DNA of 64,000 nucleotides. Source: Laetiporus sulphureus 93-53. Its lineage: Eukaryota > Basidiomycota > Agaricomycetes > Polyporales > Laetiporaceae. The position numbers were made by a program, and so were the translations under genes. Each line of letters opens with the position of its first letter. The first letter of the stretch is position 1. This document shows, piece after piece, positions 1 to 11,144 of this stretch. Location: positions 251,499 through 315,498 of the forward strand of contig NW_024468546.1 of the NCBI RefSeq assembly GCF_001632365.1. The letters are read 5' to 3'. A model generated the notes under the pieces. It had not been told where the DNA came from and ran no database searches. It saw only the letters and a list, made by a program, of their open reading frames with translations.

Positions 1-442
1 ATTAGTTTCCGGTCGCCTATGGAACACCGACGGTGGCAGTCTCGCTTATCGACCTCCGAAAGGCAGGGAGAAACCTGATCTACGGAGAACGTCGATGATA
101 AGTACGACCTTCGGATGTGCCCCACGAGGGCCAGTCAATGAATTCTCATATAACGGACCACGGCTCAACGCCAACCTCTAAACGTTGAAACAACATCCCC
201 ATTTTTCATGGCGATGACCCAAAACATGGCAGATCTAGTCATCAAAGGCCTGAGACGGCGTTGAAAGCACATGGTAAACACAATGGTTAGGATGTGCTTA
301 TGTCAGCTGCTATAGAGGTGCTTTTCGTGCCGCGAACTGGCCTTCCACCACACTCACGTCCTGCGCACCGCACACCGTCTCTCCTCTCTCGTTGCGCAAG
401 CCGGCGAAGATACCCATTCCACAGCCAGGTCTTGCAGCCATA
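1..442. other. upstream region of the Rrm4-type gene, no gene seen
   Basis: No supported coding region. A pyrimidine-rich stretch lies around 370-395, about 50-70 bases before the chosen start codon at 443, as is common just upstream of fungal start sites. No clear TATA box was found. The region probably holds the promoter and 5' leader of the downstream gene. Confidence 0.4.
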
Positions 443-3284
443 ATGGCATCCGACTACAGCGTACCCGTCGATCCTGCAGGCCACCAGCCGCACCCGTACC
501 TGCACGAGCCGCTTCTGTACATCACCGGCCTGCCATCATACGTCAAGGACGAGGACCTCGCCATGGCCTTCCAGGCGTGCGCACCGTTTCGCCCGCATAT
601 CCCGCGCGACGGCTCGACGAAGGTCGTTTCAGGCACAATTGAATTCCGAGATCTTGAGAAAGGTGCTTCCCAGTAGCGTCGATTGTGTGCGATCTGCGAG
701 CTCACGCGTTGTGTAGCGGAGAAAGCTCTTGCGACACTGCAGTCGCGCCCGATCCCAGGCATGCAACCCCCAGTGCTGCTTGTGCTGTCGCCCTACCCAT
801 CGACCACTCCTCCGACCCCACTGCCACCACCGAATGCTCTGCCACGGCTTGTGAAGCATCTGCCGCCGGGCTTCACTGACTCACAATTGTACGACCTCTT
901 CCGTCCGTTCGGCGCGCTAGCCTCTGCTCGAACCCAGTCTCCATTTGGGAGAGACACTGGCGTGGTGGAGTTCTGGCGGGAGGAGGATGCGCATCAGGCG
1001 GAAGAAGCCATGCACTGCGCAGACGTGGAGGGCCAGAACATCGCAGTGCAAGTATATCAGCCAAGGAGAGCCGGCGGCATCGCAGATTTCAATGCGACTG
1101 CGCCGACGTTCGTTCCGACGGGCTCTGTGTATCCGTATCCCACACAGGTACGTGGTCTGCCTTAGGGCGCGCACGCCACCCACCGAGCGCGATCACAGTA
1201 CTCGCCTCCACGTTCCGTACCATATCATCCTCGATCACCTGTTCCTCCCTTCATGCATGGACCTGGACAGCAGGTACAGCTCGCGCCGCTGAGTGGTCCC
1301 GGATCGACCAGTCACAGCGGACTGATCGATCCTTGCAATCTGTTCATTAAAGTGAGTTGACAGATGTGTTACATGCGTTTCCTGGTGCTCATGTGTATCA
1401 GAATCTTGATCCCTCAATCGATTCGAACAGCCTCTTTTCACACTTCCGCCAGGTTCGTCTTCGAACTATCGTATGTATGCTATAAGACTGAGATCGAATG
1501 GACAGTTTGGTCAAATCGTGAGGTAGGCATGGTAGACGGGACACGAATGTACGAAGCTAACCATCTCACAGTGCTCGAGTTATGCGCAATGAGAGCGGCG
1601 AGAGCCGTGGTTTCGGTTTCGTCTCATACCAGACACCCGATCAAGGTGTGCCTTCTGATGTCGTACATGCTCTCTCTCAGGCGCTGACCATCCCCTCAAG
1701 CTTCGATGGCAATGCAGACCATGAACGGGATCACACTTGGCTCCAAGCAGCTCGTTGTGCGTCTGCACGAGCCGAAACAGCTGCGGCAAGAGAAGCTGGC
1801 GGCGCGATTTGGGGGCCATAATGGACACCCGAGAAGCAGCAGTGGCGCAACCAGCCCCACCGCGAGCGAGGCAGGCGAGAGCTATGCAGGCTGGTCGAGT
1901 CCGGGTCACCGTCCGACACCATTATCGCCCATGATGCACAGCGAGCGTCTAGACCGGGGAAGAAGGAGCTCGGGAAGCTACTATCAAGTACGTACTAGAA
2001 TTGTATGATTCTGTGTGCTCAGCCCTTACGGATTTGGCGGACAGGCCGCCTTGTCGGGCACGCTGAACATGCCTATGCAGTACGATGAACTGTCTACTCT
2101 GACACCTGTCGTGCGGAAGGAAGTCTTGACGGGTGAACTGAGCCGACGTATCAAGGCCATGAATGTAGCTTTACCTGAGGAGCTCGATGCTGTAGTGGAG
2201 TCGATCGTCGGTCTCTCGCTCATTGATGTCGTCCAGGGCATCCAGGATCCGAGCAAGCTTGTTCAGCAAGTGCGAGTCGCCAAAGGCTCAGTCGGAGTCT
2301 CCAAGACCTCCTCTCCCGCCAAATCGCCATCACCCGCAGTATCACAGGACTCGCGCAATCTAGACGTGCTAAATGCGACTGCATCAGCGCCCGACCATCC
2401 ATCGACGCCCATATCCATGCCTGCGACGCTTTCCACTCCTCCGCGCACAGAATCGCCTTCCGGCTCCGTCGCGCCCACTTCCGAACGCGAGCGCATGTTC
2501 GCCGCGGTCAGCAAGCTAGAGTCGGCGCGGATCGCCGAGCTGACCGAGCTCCTGATGAGCCTACCAAAGCGCGAGCGTGCTATGTGTCTGTTCAATGTCG
2601 AGGTGTTGCGGGCAAAGATCGCAGATGCCAAGATGGTGCTAGAGGTCGACGAGGGTCAGGAGGAGCAGCATGCAAAGTCGGAGCCGCCTGTAACGCCGCA
2701 GGCTAGGAAAGTTGCGACACCCTTTGACGTATCACCGAAGACACCAGATTTGTCCTCGCGGGGACCGTCTGCCGCGGCATCGCCGACGCCACCGACGCCT
2801 AGTCAGCTGACGTCGTCCACAACAACGTACACGATTGCATCGCTTGCGCGACTTCCTGCAGCAGAGATTATCAGGCTGGCGAACGGCTCGTCTGCCACGG
2901 GGCTGCCCTTGCCGAAGGCCGACCCGGCGGTGGTAAAGGCTACAGATGAATTCATGGATGGCCTGACGGATAAGCCTATTGCACAACAGAAGCAGCAATT
3001 GGGCGATAAGATGTAAGATATTTCATCTGCATCTGCTTCCGCGGTGAAGGCTCTGCTCACATGTCATGTGTAGCTTCCGTGCGGTCAAGTCGTTTGGCAT
3101 CAAGGGAGCCGTACGTCGACTTTTGTGTGGATGTTTGGTGCTCGCTGACTATGGTGAACAGCCCAAGATTACGATTGCTCTCCTTGACCAAGATGAGCTC
3201 CGTCCTCTCGCACATCTCGTGAATAGCTACCCATCCGTCCTCAAGGAGAAGGCGCTTCTTGTCCAGGCCTCGGTCAGCAAGTGA
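443..3284 (+). CDS. rrm4: Rrm4-type RNA-binding protein (three RRMs, three MLLE domains)
   Basis: Spliced from ten exons: 443-662, 717-1147, 1199-1351, 1402-1452, 1506-1522, 1572-1645, 1701-1987, 2045-3012, 3074-3110, 3162-3284, giving 786 residues with all phases matching. RRM1 lies near residues 24-96 (LLYITGLPSYV), RRM2 near 115-190 (PRLVKHLPPGF) and RRM3 near 263-340 (CNLFIKNLDPS, then SRGFGFVSYQ). Three MLLE/PABC-like modules follow, near 423-485 (LTPVVRKEVLTGEL), 558-610 (KLESARIAELTELLMSLP) and at the C-terminus (VKSFGIKGAPKITIALLDQ). This order and length match Rrm4 of Ustilago maydis (about 790 residues), which binds mRNAs and, through its MLLE domains, hitchhikes on endosomes along microtubules in hyphae. 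Ser/Pro-rich linkers separate the modules. Function here is inferred from family. Exon five is a 17-base microexon inside RRM3. I see no frame damage. Confidence 0.88.
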
Positions 3285-4385
3285 TCACGGCGGCCTGATA
3301 TCGATCTTCCCATACATACTCACGATTTCCACGTGTCCCAAGTTCTTCCCGTCAAGCGATATCTACTTTCCTCGAAGCATAGCCTCCTAATCGCCGCACC
3401 TTCTCAAGGCGGCTCGTCCCATCAATATTGCAATCATATCGGCCGGATGGTCCCATTCATTTCAATTTCACCTCACCTTAGTGGTTTCCCTCTCATCGCT
3501 ACTCCTCTACTACCAACCGTTGAGTCACGCAATGCACGGTTCTCGTACTTACTTAACGATACATTTCGCGTAGCTACTTGCTTATGACCTTTACGACCTC
3601 CAGTACCGTCCGCTCCTTGCTTGTCTCCACGTGGTGCCTGAGTATCAAATCAATGTGTCATGGGTCCACCAATGGCATGATAACGGAATGATTCGCAGCT
3701 AGATGCAATCGGTCAGTTAGAGCGGTCGTACCAGAAAGCTATTTTAACGCAGTCAGAGGCCTTTGATCGACCGATCTTTAATGGAAGCAGTGATTGGACG
3801 GGCATCAAGCTCAAGCTCGAGTGTCGAACTCCCAGATATATTATGATACCTGCCCAGTTTGGAGATGTTGTGGCACCACCTGGTTGGCCAGTTTATGTGA
3901 TGCGTATGCTCATGAAGGATGAGCATCTTCAAAAGGCTGTAGTCAATGGCATAATCGCAGATCTAGCACACCAAGGTATTGAGCCCAAGACATACACCCA
4001 GTTTTCGTCCTTTGTAGACTCGAAAAGCAGCTTCGGGCGCTAAGTAAGTACTATATAGTTTCTGGGAGGAGCGGAGTTTAGCTTGAACGCTCACAAGAAG
4101 CGGAGCGCCGGAGATGGAAGTGAAAACGGCTGGTTCCATATATGTATGAAGCTGGAGCGGTCTCTGCCTGCAGCCTTTGCGTGTGTGAACGACTTTTGTG
4201 AAAGCGGGGGACCTATCGACAGCCCCGGAGAAACCATACTCTGCACGACACTATTGGCTACCGCAACATGGTGTGGTTGCAGAAATTCGTCGCCGCCACA
4301 TGCTCCCCCATAAATAAAATGTGCCTCCAACTTGTCTCCCACACGCTCCTGCAGCACCCAACTTGCCACCTCTCCGCCAACGAAA
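3285..4385. promoter_or_regulatory. intergenic region with ERG6 promoter candidate
   Basis: No gene is supported between the rrm4 stop and the ERG6 start. A 66-codon open frame at 3843-4043 has no recognisable domain and no convincing neighbours, so it is not called. An AT-rich, TATA-like run (taaataaaat, 4311-4320) lies about 65-75 bases upstream of the ERG6 ATG in otherwise GC-balanced DNA and is a plausible core promoter element. Confidence 0.35.
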
Positions 4386-5590
4386 ATGCCTGTCCGAGCC
4401 GACGGCCGTGTTAACGAGCGCATCCAGAACTACACCAAATTTTGGCAGAAGGATCTCAAGAAGGATGATAAGGCGGACACGGACAACCGCGTGGACAGCT
4501 ACACTGATGTCGTCAACGGTGAGCTGGCTTCTTCTCGTCTCCCTGACGCGACTTATGTTTGAGCTAGGCTACTATGACGGTGCAACCAGCCTGTACGAGT
4601 ATGGCTGGGCACGTTCGTTCCACTTCTGCCGTTTCTACAAGGGCGAAGCCTTCCAGGCTGCTCTCGCGCGTCACGAGCACTACCTCGCCGCGCAAATGGG
4701 CCTGCGTCCGGGAATGCGCGTCCTCGACGTCGGATGCGGTGTCGGTGGGCCTGCGCGCGAGATCGCACGGTTCGCGGACGTCACCGTTGTCGGCTTGAAC
4801 AACAACGACTTCCAGATCGGCCGCGCACGGAGATATACGAAAGAGGCGGGCCTCGAGAAGCAGGTGTCATTCGTCAAGGGCGATTTCATGAAGTTGTCGG
4901 AACAGTTTGGCGAGAACTCGTTCGATGCGGTGTATGCCATCGAGGCGACAGTGCACGCTCCTTCGTTCGAAGGCGTGTACGGTGAGATCATGAAGGTGCT
5001 CAAGCCCGGAGGAGTGGTGAGTACCATGTATGCTTACAACCTGCGGATATTTATCGTGGTTCGTGTAGTTCGGTGTGTATGAATGGGTGATGACCGACCG
5101 ATGGGATCCCAGCAACCCTCAGCACAAGGAGCTCGCACGGAGGATCGAGATCGGCAACGGCATACCCGAGATGCGACCGCTGAAGCAGGCACGCGACGCG
5201 ATGCGCAAGGTCGGCTTCACCGTCGAGCACGAAGAGGACCTCGCCGAGCGCGATGACGAAGTCCCGTGGTACTACCCGCTCGAGGGCGACGTCTTTAAGG
5301 CGCAGACTGCGTGGGACTACTTTACCGTCTGGCGGATGAGCTGGAGTGGCAAGCTCGTCACCCATTACGGGCTGTGGTTCATCGAGCAGGTTGGGCTGGT
5401 ACCGAAGGGTACCTGGGAGGTTGGCGAAACGCTCAAGGTTGCTGGCGACTCTTTAGTCGATGGCGGCAGGACGAAGGTATGTCCTCTATGTGTGCGGCTT
5501 GTGTCGGATTTATCGGTTTCTGACGACGCGTTGTGCTTCTAGCTATTCACACCCATGTTCCTTGCTATCTGCCGGAAGCCTTCGAACTAG
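4386..5590 (+). CDS. erg6: sterol 24-C-methyltransferase
   Basis: Four exons (4386-4518, 4568-5016, 5069-5476, 5543-5590) join in frame to 345 residues, close to the usual 340-380 of the family. The enzyme transfers a methyl group from S-adenosylmethionine to C-24 of the sterol side chain, a late step of ergosterol synthesis in the ER and on lipid droplets. Visible signatures are the N-terminal sterol-binding stretch [16 protein letters not shown] motif [17 protein letters not shown] near residues 96-111, the following [11 protein letters not shown], and the C-terminal sterol-methyltransferase region with [13 protein letters not shown]. The protein ends CRKPSN. The start is the first ATG of this frame (MPVRADGRV), preceded by a TATA-like run. 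It lies between rrm4 and RPN3 on the same strand, each presumably with its own promoter. I see no damage. The identification is very secure. Confidence 0.96.
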
Positions 5591-6424
5591 GCGTCACTGT
5601 CATCGGTTGAATGTCGCTGCTCTACGTCGTTCATGTATACCCTGCTAATATATATCGGGCTTTTCTCGGGACGACGTGGGTTGGACATTGATGTATGCAC
5701 GTTGTGTTCGTGTAGACACCGTCTGCACCTTGTTCAGTCCATTGTTACCGTGTTGTAGATCTAATGGACAACGAGACGAAAAATTATGAAAGCTCATTTG
5801 CGATTCGAAGCACAATGGGCCAGAAATGCCAGACTTCCTTCCCTGAAGGAAAATCGCATAAAGCGAGAGATGGCATTCTGGCGTGTCCGTGGCCGCTGTT
5901 TCTGCAGTCGTGATGAATGAACGTTGAACGGTAAGAGCAGCTAGCCGGCGCTAAAGGCGTTCTCGCATCACATGATACGATGCACCTTCCTAAAACAGAC
6001 GTGGCACAAGAAGGCCGGTGATGGCCGAGTCGAGTTTCCCCCCATGTCTGAACGTAAGCCATAGCAATGGGGCTTGTTTTATAATTCTTGTGGCAATTTC
6101 TTTGCTGCCTACCACGCCTATAACGTGGCTAGAACGCCTATTTTATGCTATCATTGCATACAGACAGTCAATCTATAGTTCTGGCTTATGATGTTTATGA
6201 TTTGTGAGCTCCCAGGAACCAGGGATATGGAGAAGTTGAAAACCAAGTGCTGCAGCCGGAAACGAAAACGAAAATAAATCCATTGATGGGATTGCGGGAA
6301 GCGTGATCGTGTGAACGAAATGCCTGTACGAGCGGATGAACGCGTACACCTGCGTATTCGTGCAGTAATGCAGCCAACTCTATCTCGACTGTCCTGTTTC
6401 TCACCCCATTGAACTGCTTTCGCG
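5591..6424. other. intergenic, ERG6 3' region and RPN3 promoter
   Basis: Nothing coding is supported. The stretch must hold the ERG6 3' untranslated region and terminator and the RPN3 promoter. Short open frames on the minus strand (for example 5784-6062) lack any recognisable domain. Confidence 0.4.
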
Positions 6425-8151
6425 ATGGATGATGTCGAAATGAAACCCGTTGACGAAATGCCGAACGGCGAGGTCGAAGAGAAAAAGGAAGAGGAATCCA
6501 AGCAGCCACTATCTCCAGTCGAGGAGATCAAGTCCAATGTCGCGCTCATCGAGCGAGCGGTCTCAACACTCGAGCCGCGCTTTACGCACCGCGTTCTTCG
6601 TACACTTGGTGCGCTGCGCAAAAAGCTGGATGACAAGGTGCTCCATGATGCCATTGATGAGATATACACCAATGGTACGCGGTCACACAATACCTTGCAT
6701 CATGCTTCTCAGACCATGCTAGCGGACTCTCCGTCGAAGAAGGCTCTTCTCTCGTGGATACCAGGTGCAGCGGAGCAGGAGGGCCTTATGGAAGTTGACT
6801 CCGCCCCTCAACCCAAGCACGCGCAGCCGGAACCCGTACCAGAGAGTGAAATCTACTTCCGTCTGCTCATCCTGCATCACCTCCTCGCGTCGCCGAGTGC
6901 ATACCCGCGAGCTATGGAGCTCGCACATGAGACTATACAGAGGATGCAGTCGCTCAACCGACGCAGTATGGACCCGATTGCGGCCAAAGTGTGGTACGCG
7001 CTAGAGCGGACGTACGAGCTCGGCGGAGAGCTTGCTGATGCACGTCCGTACGTCTTTTACCCACTCTCCACGCTTATAGCAAATGTTCACCTTACGCAGT
7101 CTCTTCCTGGCTGCCCAACGGACTGCATCATTACGTCACGACGACGAGACGCAAGCGTCGCTCATCAACCGCTTGCTTCGGAGCTACCTGAACTACAACC
7201 TCTATGACCAGGCAGACAAGCTCGTGTCCAAGACGACGTTCCCCGTATCCGCCGCGAACCCGCAGTACGCTCGCTACCACTACTACCTCGGCCGAATCAA
7301 GGCAGTTCAGTTGAACTACACGGCTGCCCACACAAATTTGCAGCAAGCCATCAGGCGAGCGCCGCCGGCCAAGACGGCGCCTGGATTCTACCAAGCAGTA
7401 CACAAGCTGTCTGTAGTGGTGGACCTGTTGATGGGTGAGATCCCGGACCGAAGTCTGTTCAGGCATCCGGTGCTGGAGAAGGCTTTGAACGGATACTTCG
7501 AGATCGTCAAAGGTGCGTACCGGGTTTGCGTCACCCGAACGGCCAGTAATCTCATAGCCTTGACAGCGGTCCGCATGGGCTCGCTCTCGCAATTTCAGTC
7601 CACGCTCTCGAAACACGCTGCGCAGTTCGAAAAGGACCGGACGTACACGCTGATCGTGCGGCTGCGGCAGAACGTGATCAAGACCGGTATCCGGCGGCTC
7701 TCGCTCTCGTACTCGCGCATCTCGCTCCGGGACATCTGCGTCAAGCTCCACCTCGACTCGGAGGAGGACGCGGAGTACATCGTCGGCAAGGCGATCCGCG
7801 ACGGCGTCATCGAGGGCCGTATCGTGCACGAGAAAGGGTGGATGGAGTGCGGCGGCCAGAAGAGCGGGTACGGGCCCGAGGTGAGCGACGTATTCGCGCG
7901 TCGGATCACGTACTGCTTGGAGCTGCACAACCAGAGCGTGAAGGTGAGCATCGACGGCTGTGCTATCGCGTGGTTTGGTATAGTCTTTGACCTGCGATGT
8001 GCGATAGGCTATGCGGTATCCATTGAACGCGCACCGGAAAGAACTTGCTGCCGCGGAGGGCGCGCGGGAGCGCGAGAAGGAGCTCGCGAAAGAGATTCAG
8101 GAAGGTGGAGACCTGGATGAGGATGGTCCGGACTTGGGAGAGGGATTCTGA
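6425..8151 (+). CDS. rpn3: 26S proteasome regulatory subunit RPN3 (PSMD3 family)
   Basis: Four exons (6425-7047, 7100-7512, 7567-7943, 8008-8151) give 518 residues, matching the usual size of this lid subunit. RPN3 is a PCI-domain scaffold of the 19S lid, needed for proteasome assembly and degradation of ubiquitylated proteins in nucleus and cytosol. Seen in the sequence: an acidic N-terminus (MDDVEMKPVD), the conserved block ERAVSTLEPRFTHRVLRTL, the helical-repeat segment SLINRLLRSYLNYNLYDQA, and the PCI module near residues 330-450 (RTYTLIVRLRQNVIKTGIRR, DICVKLHLDSEEDAEYIV). It ends in the charged tail typical of the family (RKELAAAEGAREREKELAKE). The start is the first ATG. An extra stretch of about 35 residues after DEIYTNG is absent from my memory of the family, but it could only be removed by a 38-base intron that would break the frame, so it is retained. 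Confidence 0.95.
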
Positions 8152-10337
8152 ATGTGACATTCGGCGGTCTGCGTGTATTGCATGAATGTGATCATTAATT
8201 TCTTACTACAAACTTGAATGGCGGTTCTAATTTACTGCGAAGAAAGAAAAGGCGCCACAAGGTTCAGCGTCTTCACTTTGGCGACATGACTGTATCATAG
8301 CCAGTGTGCCTCCGGGTTGTGCTCGCGATCGTGAAAGAACGTTGCTCTAACGCGCGCCTCGCCAACTCGAAAGACTTGCATTCCGTCACTGATGAGATGG
8401 AACGCCACCAACAGTTTCGGAGCGATGCCGAATCAATCTGAGTCAAGAATGTTGCGTCTGCTGAGTACGTCGTCTGCACCAGCTCTTGGCCCTTGACCTG
8501 GTCGGGGTGGATGACAATGGTCATGTTCTCTGATACCGCTGAGGAGATGGCCATAAGAATTCCAGGAAACGGGGCAAGAGTGGCATGGTCGGGAAGGGTG
8601 AACTGCAGGGAACTGTAGCCGGGCCATATGGGATAAACTGAGGGCGCTGAAATATGAAGACGACCTCATAGCGCAAGGAAATGCACCATAGTGGAGGGTG
8701 AGCAACAATATACACAAGTGTTTTATACCAGCTGCGGTGTCCCGGCTGTTCAGGAACTCGATCAGGGCTTGCGACTCCCACTCGAGACAGTCGCACACCA
8801 GCTTGCGCAATTGAGGCTTCGGTGAGACGTGCAACCGCCTTAAGTAGGGCCCTGCACGGTGTCGCATCAGCCCTGCACGGCGAGGCTCTGAACGTAGACA
8901 GGATCAGACGGAGAGAGATGAGAAGTCAAAACTGACTCTGGGGCTCCTCCCATTGACGTCAGCGCATGCTCGCCGCTGGGCGTACGTAGATAGCCGTGTG
9001 CACATACGACCGTGTAGATGTCCTCGTTAGCATCAAAGCGAACATTCTCCACGTTTTATGTTCAGAGTGTCAGGAAAGAATCCAGGGTGGTAAGCTTCGT
9101 TCGTTTCTCGAAGTCGCTCTTCTAAGTTAGCCCTTTGAGAGCCAAACTATACTTACATGCCCTCGGGGACGGTCAGCAGGTCAGGACGCTAACGTTCATC
9201 CAGACTCTGCGTGAGATCGGGCGGATCCGCCAAAATCTGGAGTTCGAAGACAAACAGGACTATCCCAAGAGAGCTACACAGTATAATGCCGAAGAGAACA
9301 CGTCGCGAGAACAGAAGAGCTTTGTAGAGGGGTGCAGGTGAGCGCATGCCCCGGTAGAGCCGCAATCTATGGGGTTTTAGATGCACGGGAACAGGATCTT
9401 GCATCCGTGACTGAGCACGTCGATGATGTGCTCCCATATATCCAGCGAGGGACACTGTTCCTGGGAGGAAGCCTGCGCCCCGGCGGCAGAACGGCGAATG
9501 CAGGCGGGCCGGCAGATCGAGAAATAAAACTAAGAGGAATGCGTTTGATAAAGGCTCGCATATTTGAAGTAACTCGCATTTAATCATGAGCCGCAGATAT
9601 CTTCATTCCGTGTATCAGTCGTCCAGATAGACTGTCACAAAACCAGGTTCTATCAAGTCAGTTAGTTTTGAAATAGCGTTGATGATGTATGCCAGCAATT
9701 CAGTAGCACCTCTAGCGCAAGATATTGGGGGATTATCTACCCATGCGAAGTTGGCATCAAGTATATTCGAGGCCACACGGTCAAAGATTTGGCAGATGGA
9801 AGAGCGAGTGTCGGGGATGAAGTGATGAAGGTTGGACTTGCGCCCTTTCGGCAACTGCCGGATGCCTGACGACATCTCACTGGAGACTTCTCTCCGTGAT
9901 TTCACGCTAGATTACCATATCCGGTTAGCATCATTGACTTTCCAAGCACGAGGCGGTGTTTTGGGTCCCGGATGCTGCGGACTCGCCACTGTTATGTTGA
10001 GTCAACCGTACTGACTCAAACGTCATTGGATGTTGAGTGCGGCATGCGCCGCGATCTCAATCTCACAGTCACGTTTGCTTGACCAAACGTTGAATGGGCT
10101 CCTTCGGACAACAGATCAAGCATTTTGAATTCGTGATCAACGTTCAATGTCTCAAATAATTGACTCAAGGCTCTCAGAATCTCAAAAATCATCAATCATG
10201 GAATCACATTTACACTGATGAAAGCTTCATTGAGTTTGGAGCGGTTCCAGAGTCTGGTTTCATCGTTCGTACTTTGTGGGTCCTTCACACTACACTAAAT
10301 CAAAATGTATTGATCCAAGTCACCCACATAAAAACTC
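8152..10337. other. gene-poor stretch with a possible decayed membrane-protein gene
   Basis: No intact gene is supported. On the minus strand between about 9590 and 9190 a frame contains two hydrophobic runs (ALLFSRRVLFGIILCSSLGI and a preceding NAFLLVLFLDLP) separated by charged stretches. This looks like a remnant of a multi-pass membrane protein. Minus-strand frames at 8273-8867 have no recognisable domain. Family assignment is not possible from this evidence. Confidence 0.25.
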
Positions 10338-10358
10338 GTGCTCACTCTTTCTTGCATC

Positions 10359-11052
10359 ATGGATGTTGATGGGTTCGTGAAGCCGATAGCGCAGGCGGAG
10401 ACTGTGTCCTCGGACAAAGGTGTAGATGAGCAGGCCGAAGGCGAGCGTTCAAAGCCGAAGAAGAGCAAGAGAAGGGAACGTGCAGAAATGGCTCTCGCTG
10501 TGCACAAACCACTGAAACGACGACTGTTGTATCATGCCCGTACGCCCGTTCTACATTATGCACACGCTTATCAAAAACCTCATAATGACCTAGACATCGC
10601 GCCCATCGTGCCCGACACTCGCATCAAAAGGCCTTGCTGCCAAGTTGGCCAAGGCCATCTCTCAGATCCTCGGTATCGCACCGTCGTCAACCCTCAATGC
10701 ACCCTCCTTAATTACCTCAGCAAGCTCTACGCCCTTTATCGCTCTCGAAACGCTTGCCTCCAAGTCTGCCACAGCTTCTGCCGAGTTCAAGCTCCAGGAC
10801 CTGACAACCTCGAGCAAGAGCGTCATGGACTATCTCCGCGAAAAGCTCTCCGCGAAGAACAACCGTGCTTCCGTATTCATGAAGAGGCGTCTGCTGCACG
10901 ATTATGATGACCGTCCACGGGGTGGTCTAGGGCTGCGAGATCGCGGGTCGAATACCAGGCCAGCAAGGACTATGACAGTCGCTCTAATCGCTAGTACCGT
11001 TCCGTCACTGAACTCTGGAGTCAACGGTAGTGGAGCAGTTTGGCGTGGCTGA
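10359..11052 (+). pseudogene. possible relic of a G-patch-type nucleolar protein gene
   Basis: The segment starts with an open frame MDVDGFVKPIAQAE followed by a lysine-rich run (KPKKSKRRERAEMAL). After frame breaks, the frame from 10645 contains a block with KSVMDYLREKLSAK and DDRPRGGLGLRDRGS. An acidic or basic nuclear N-terminus, a short KSVxDYxxEKL helix and a DxRPxxGLGxR element recall the C-terminal parts of fungal G-patch (PinX1/Gno1-like) proteins. The G-patch core itself is not visible and frames change several times. This is a family resemblance from memory, not a secure identification. The piece directly precedes the APN1 relic and may have arrived with it. Confidence 0.3.
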
Positions 11053-11144
11053 TCCGCGCCACTTCCGAAAACGCGTCACCCAGATCACGTGGCCGCGTTT
11101 GACGAGCGCTAACGGACCTCGCCGCGCGTCCGACGCGACCGCAA

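Noticed and set aside
6678..6715. Possible 38-nt intron in RPN3
   Set aside because: Begins GT and ends AG, but removing it would break the frame, which is otherwise intact.
7131..7928. 265-codon minus-strand open frame
   Set aside because: Antisense shadow of RPN3. The plus strand encodes a conserved protein with correct introns, and the minus product has no domain.
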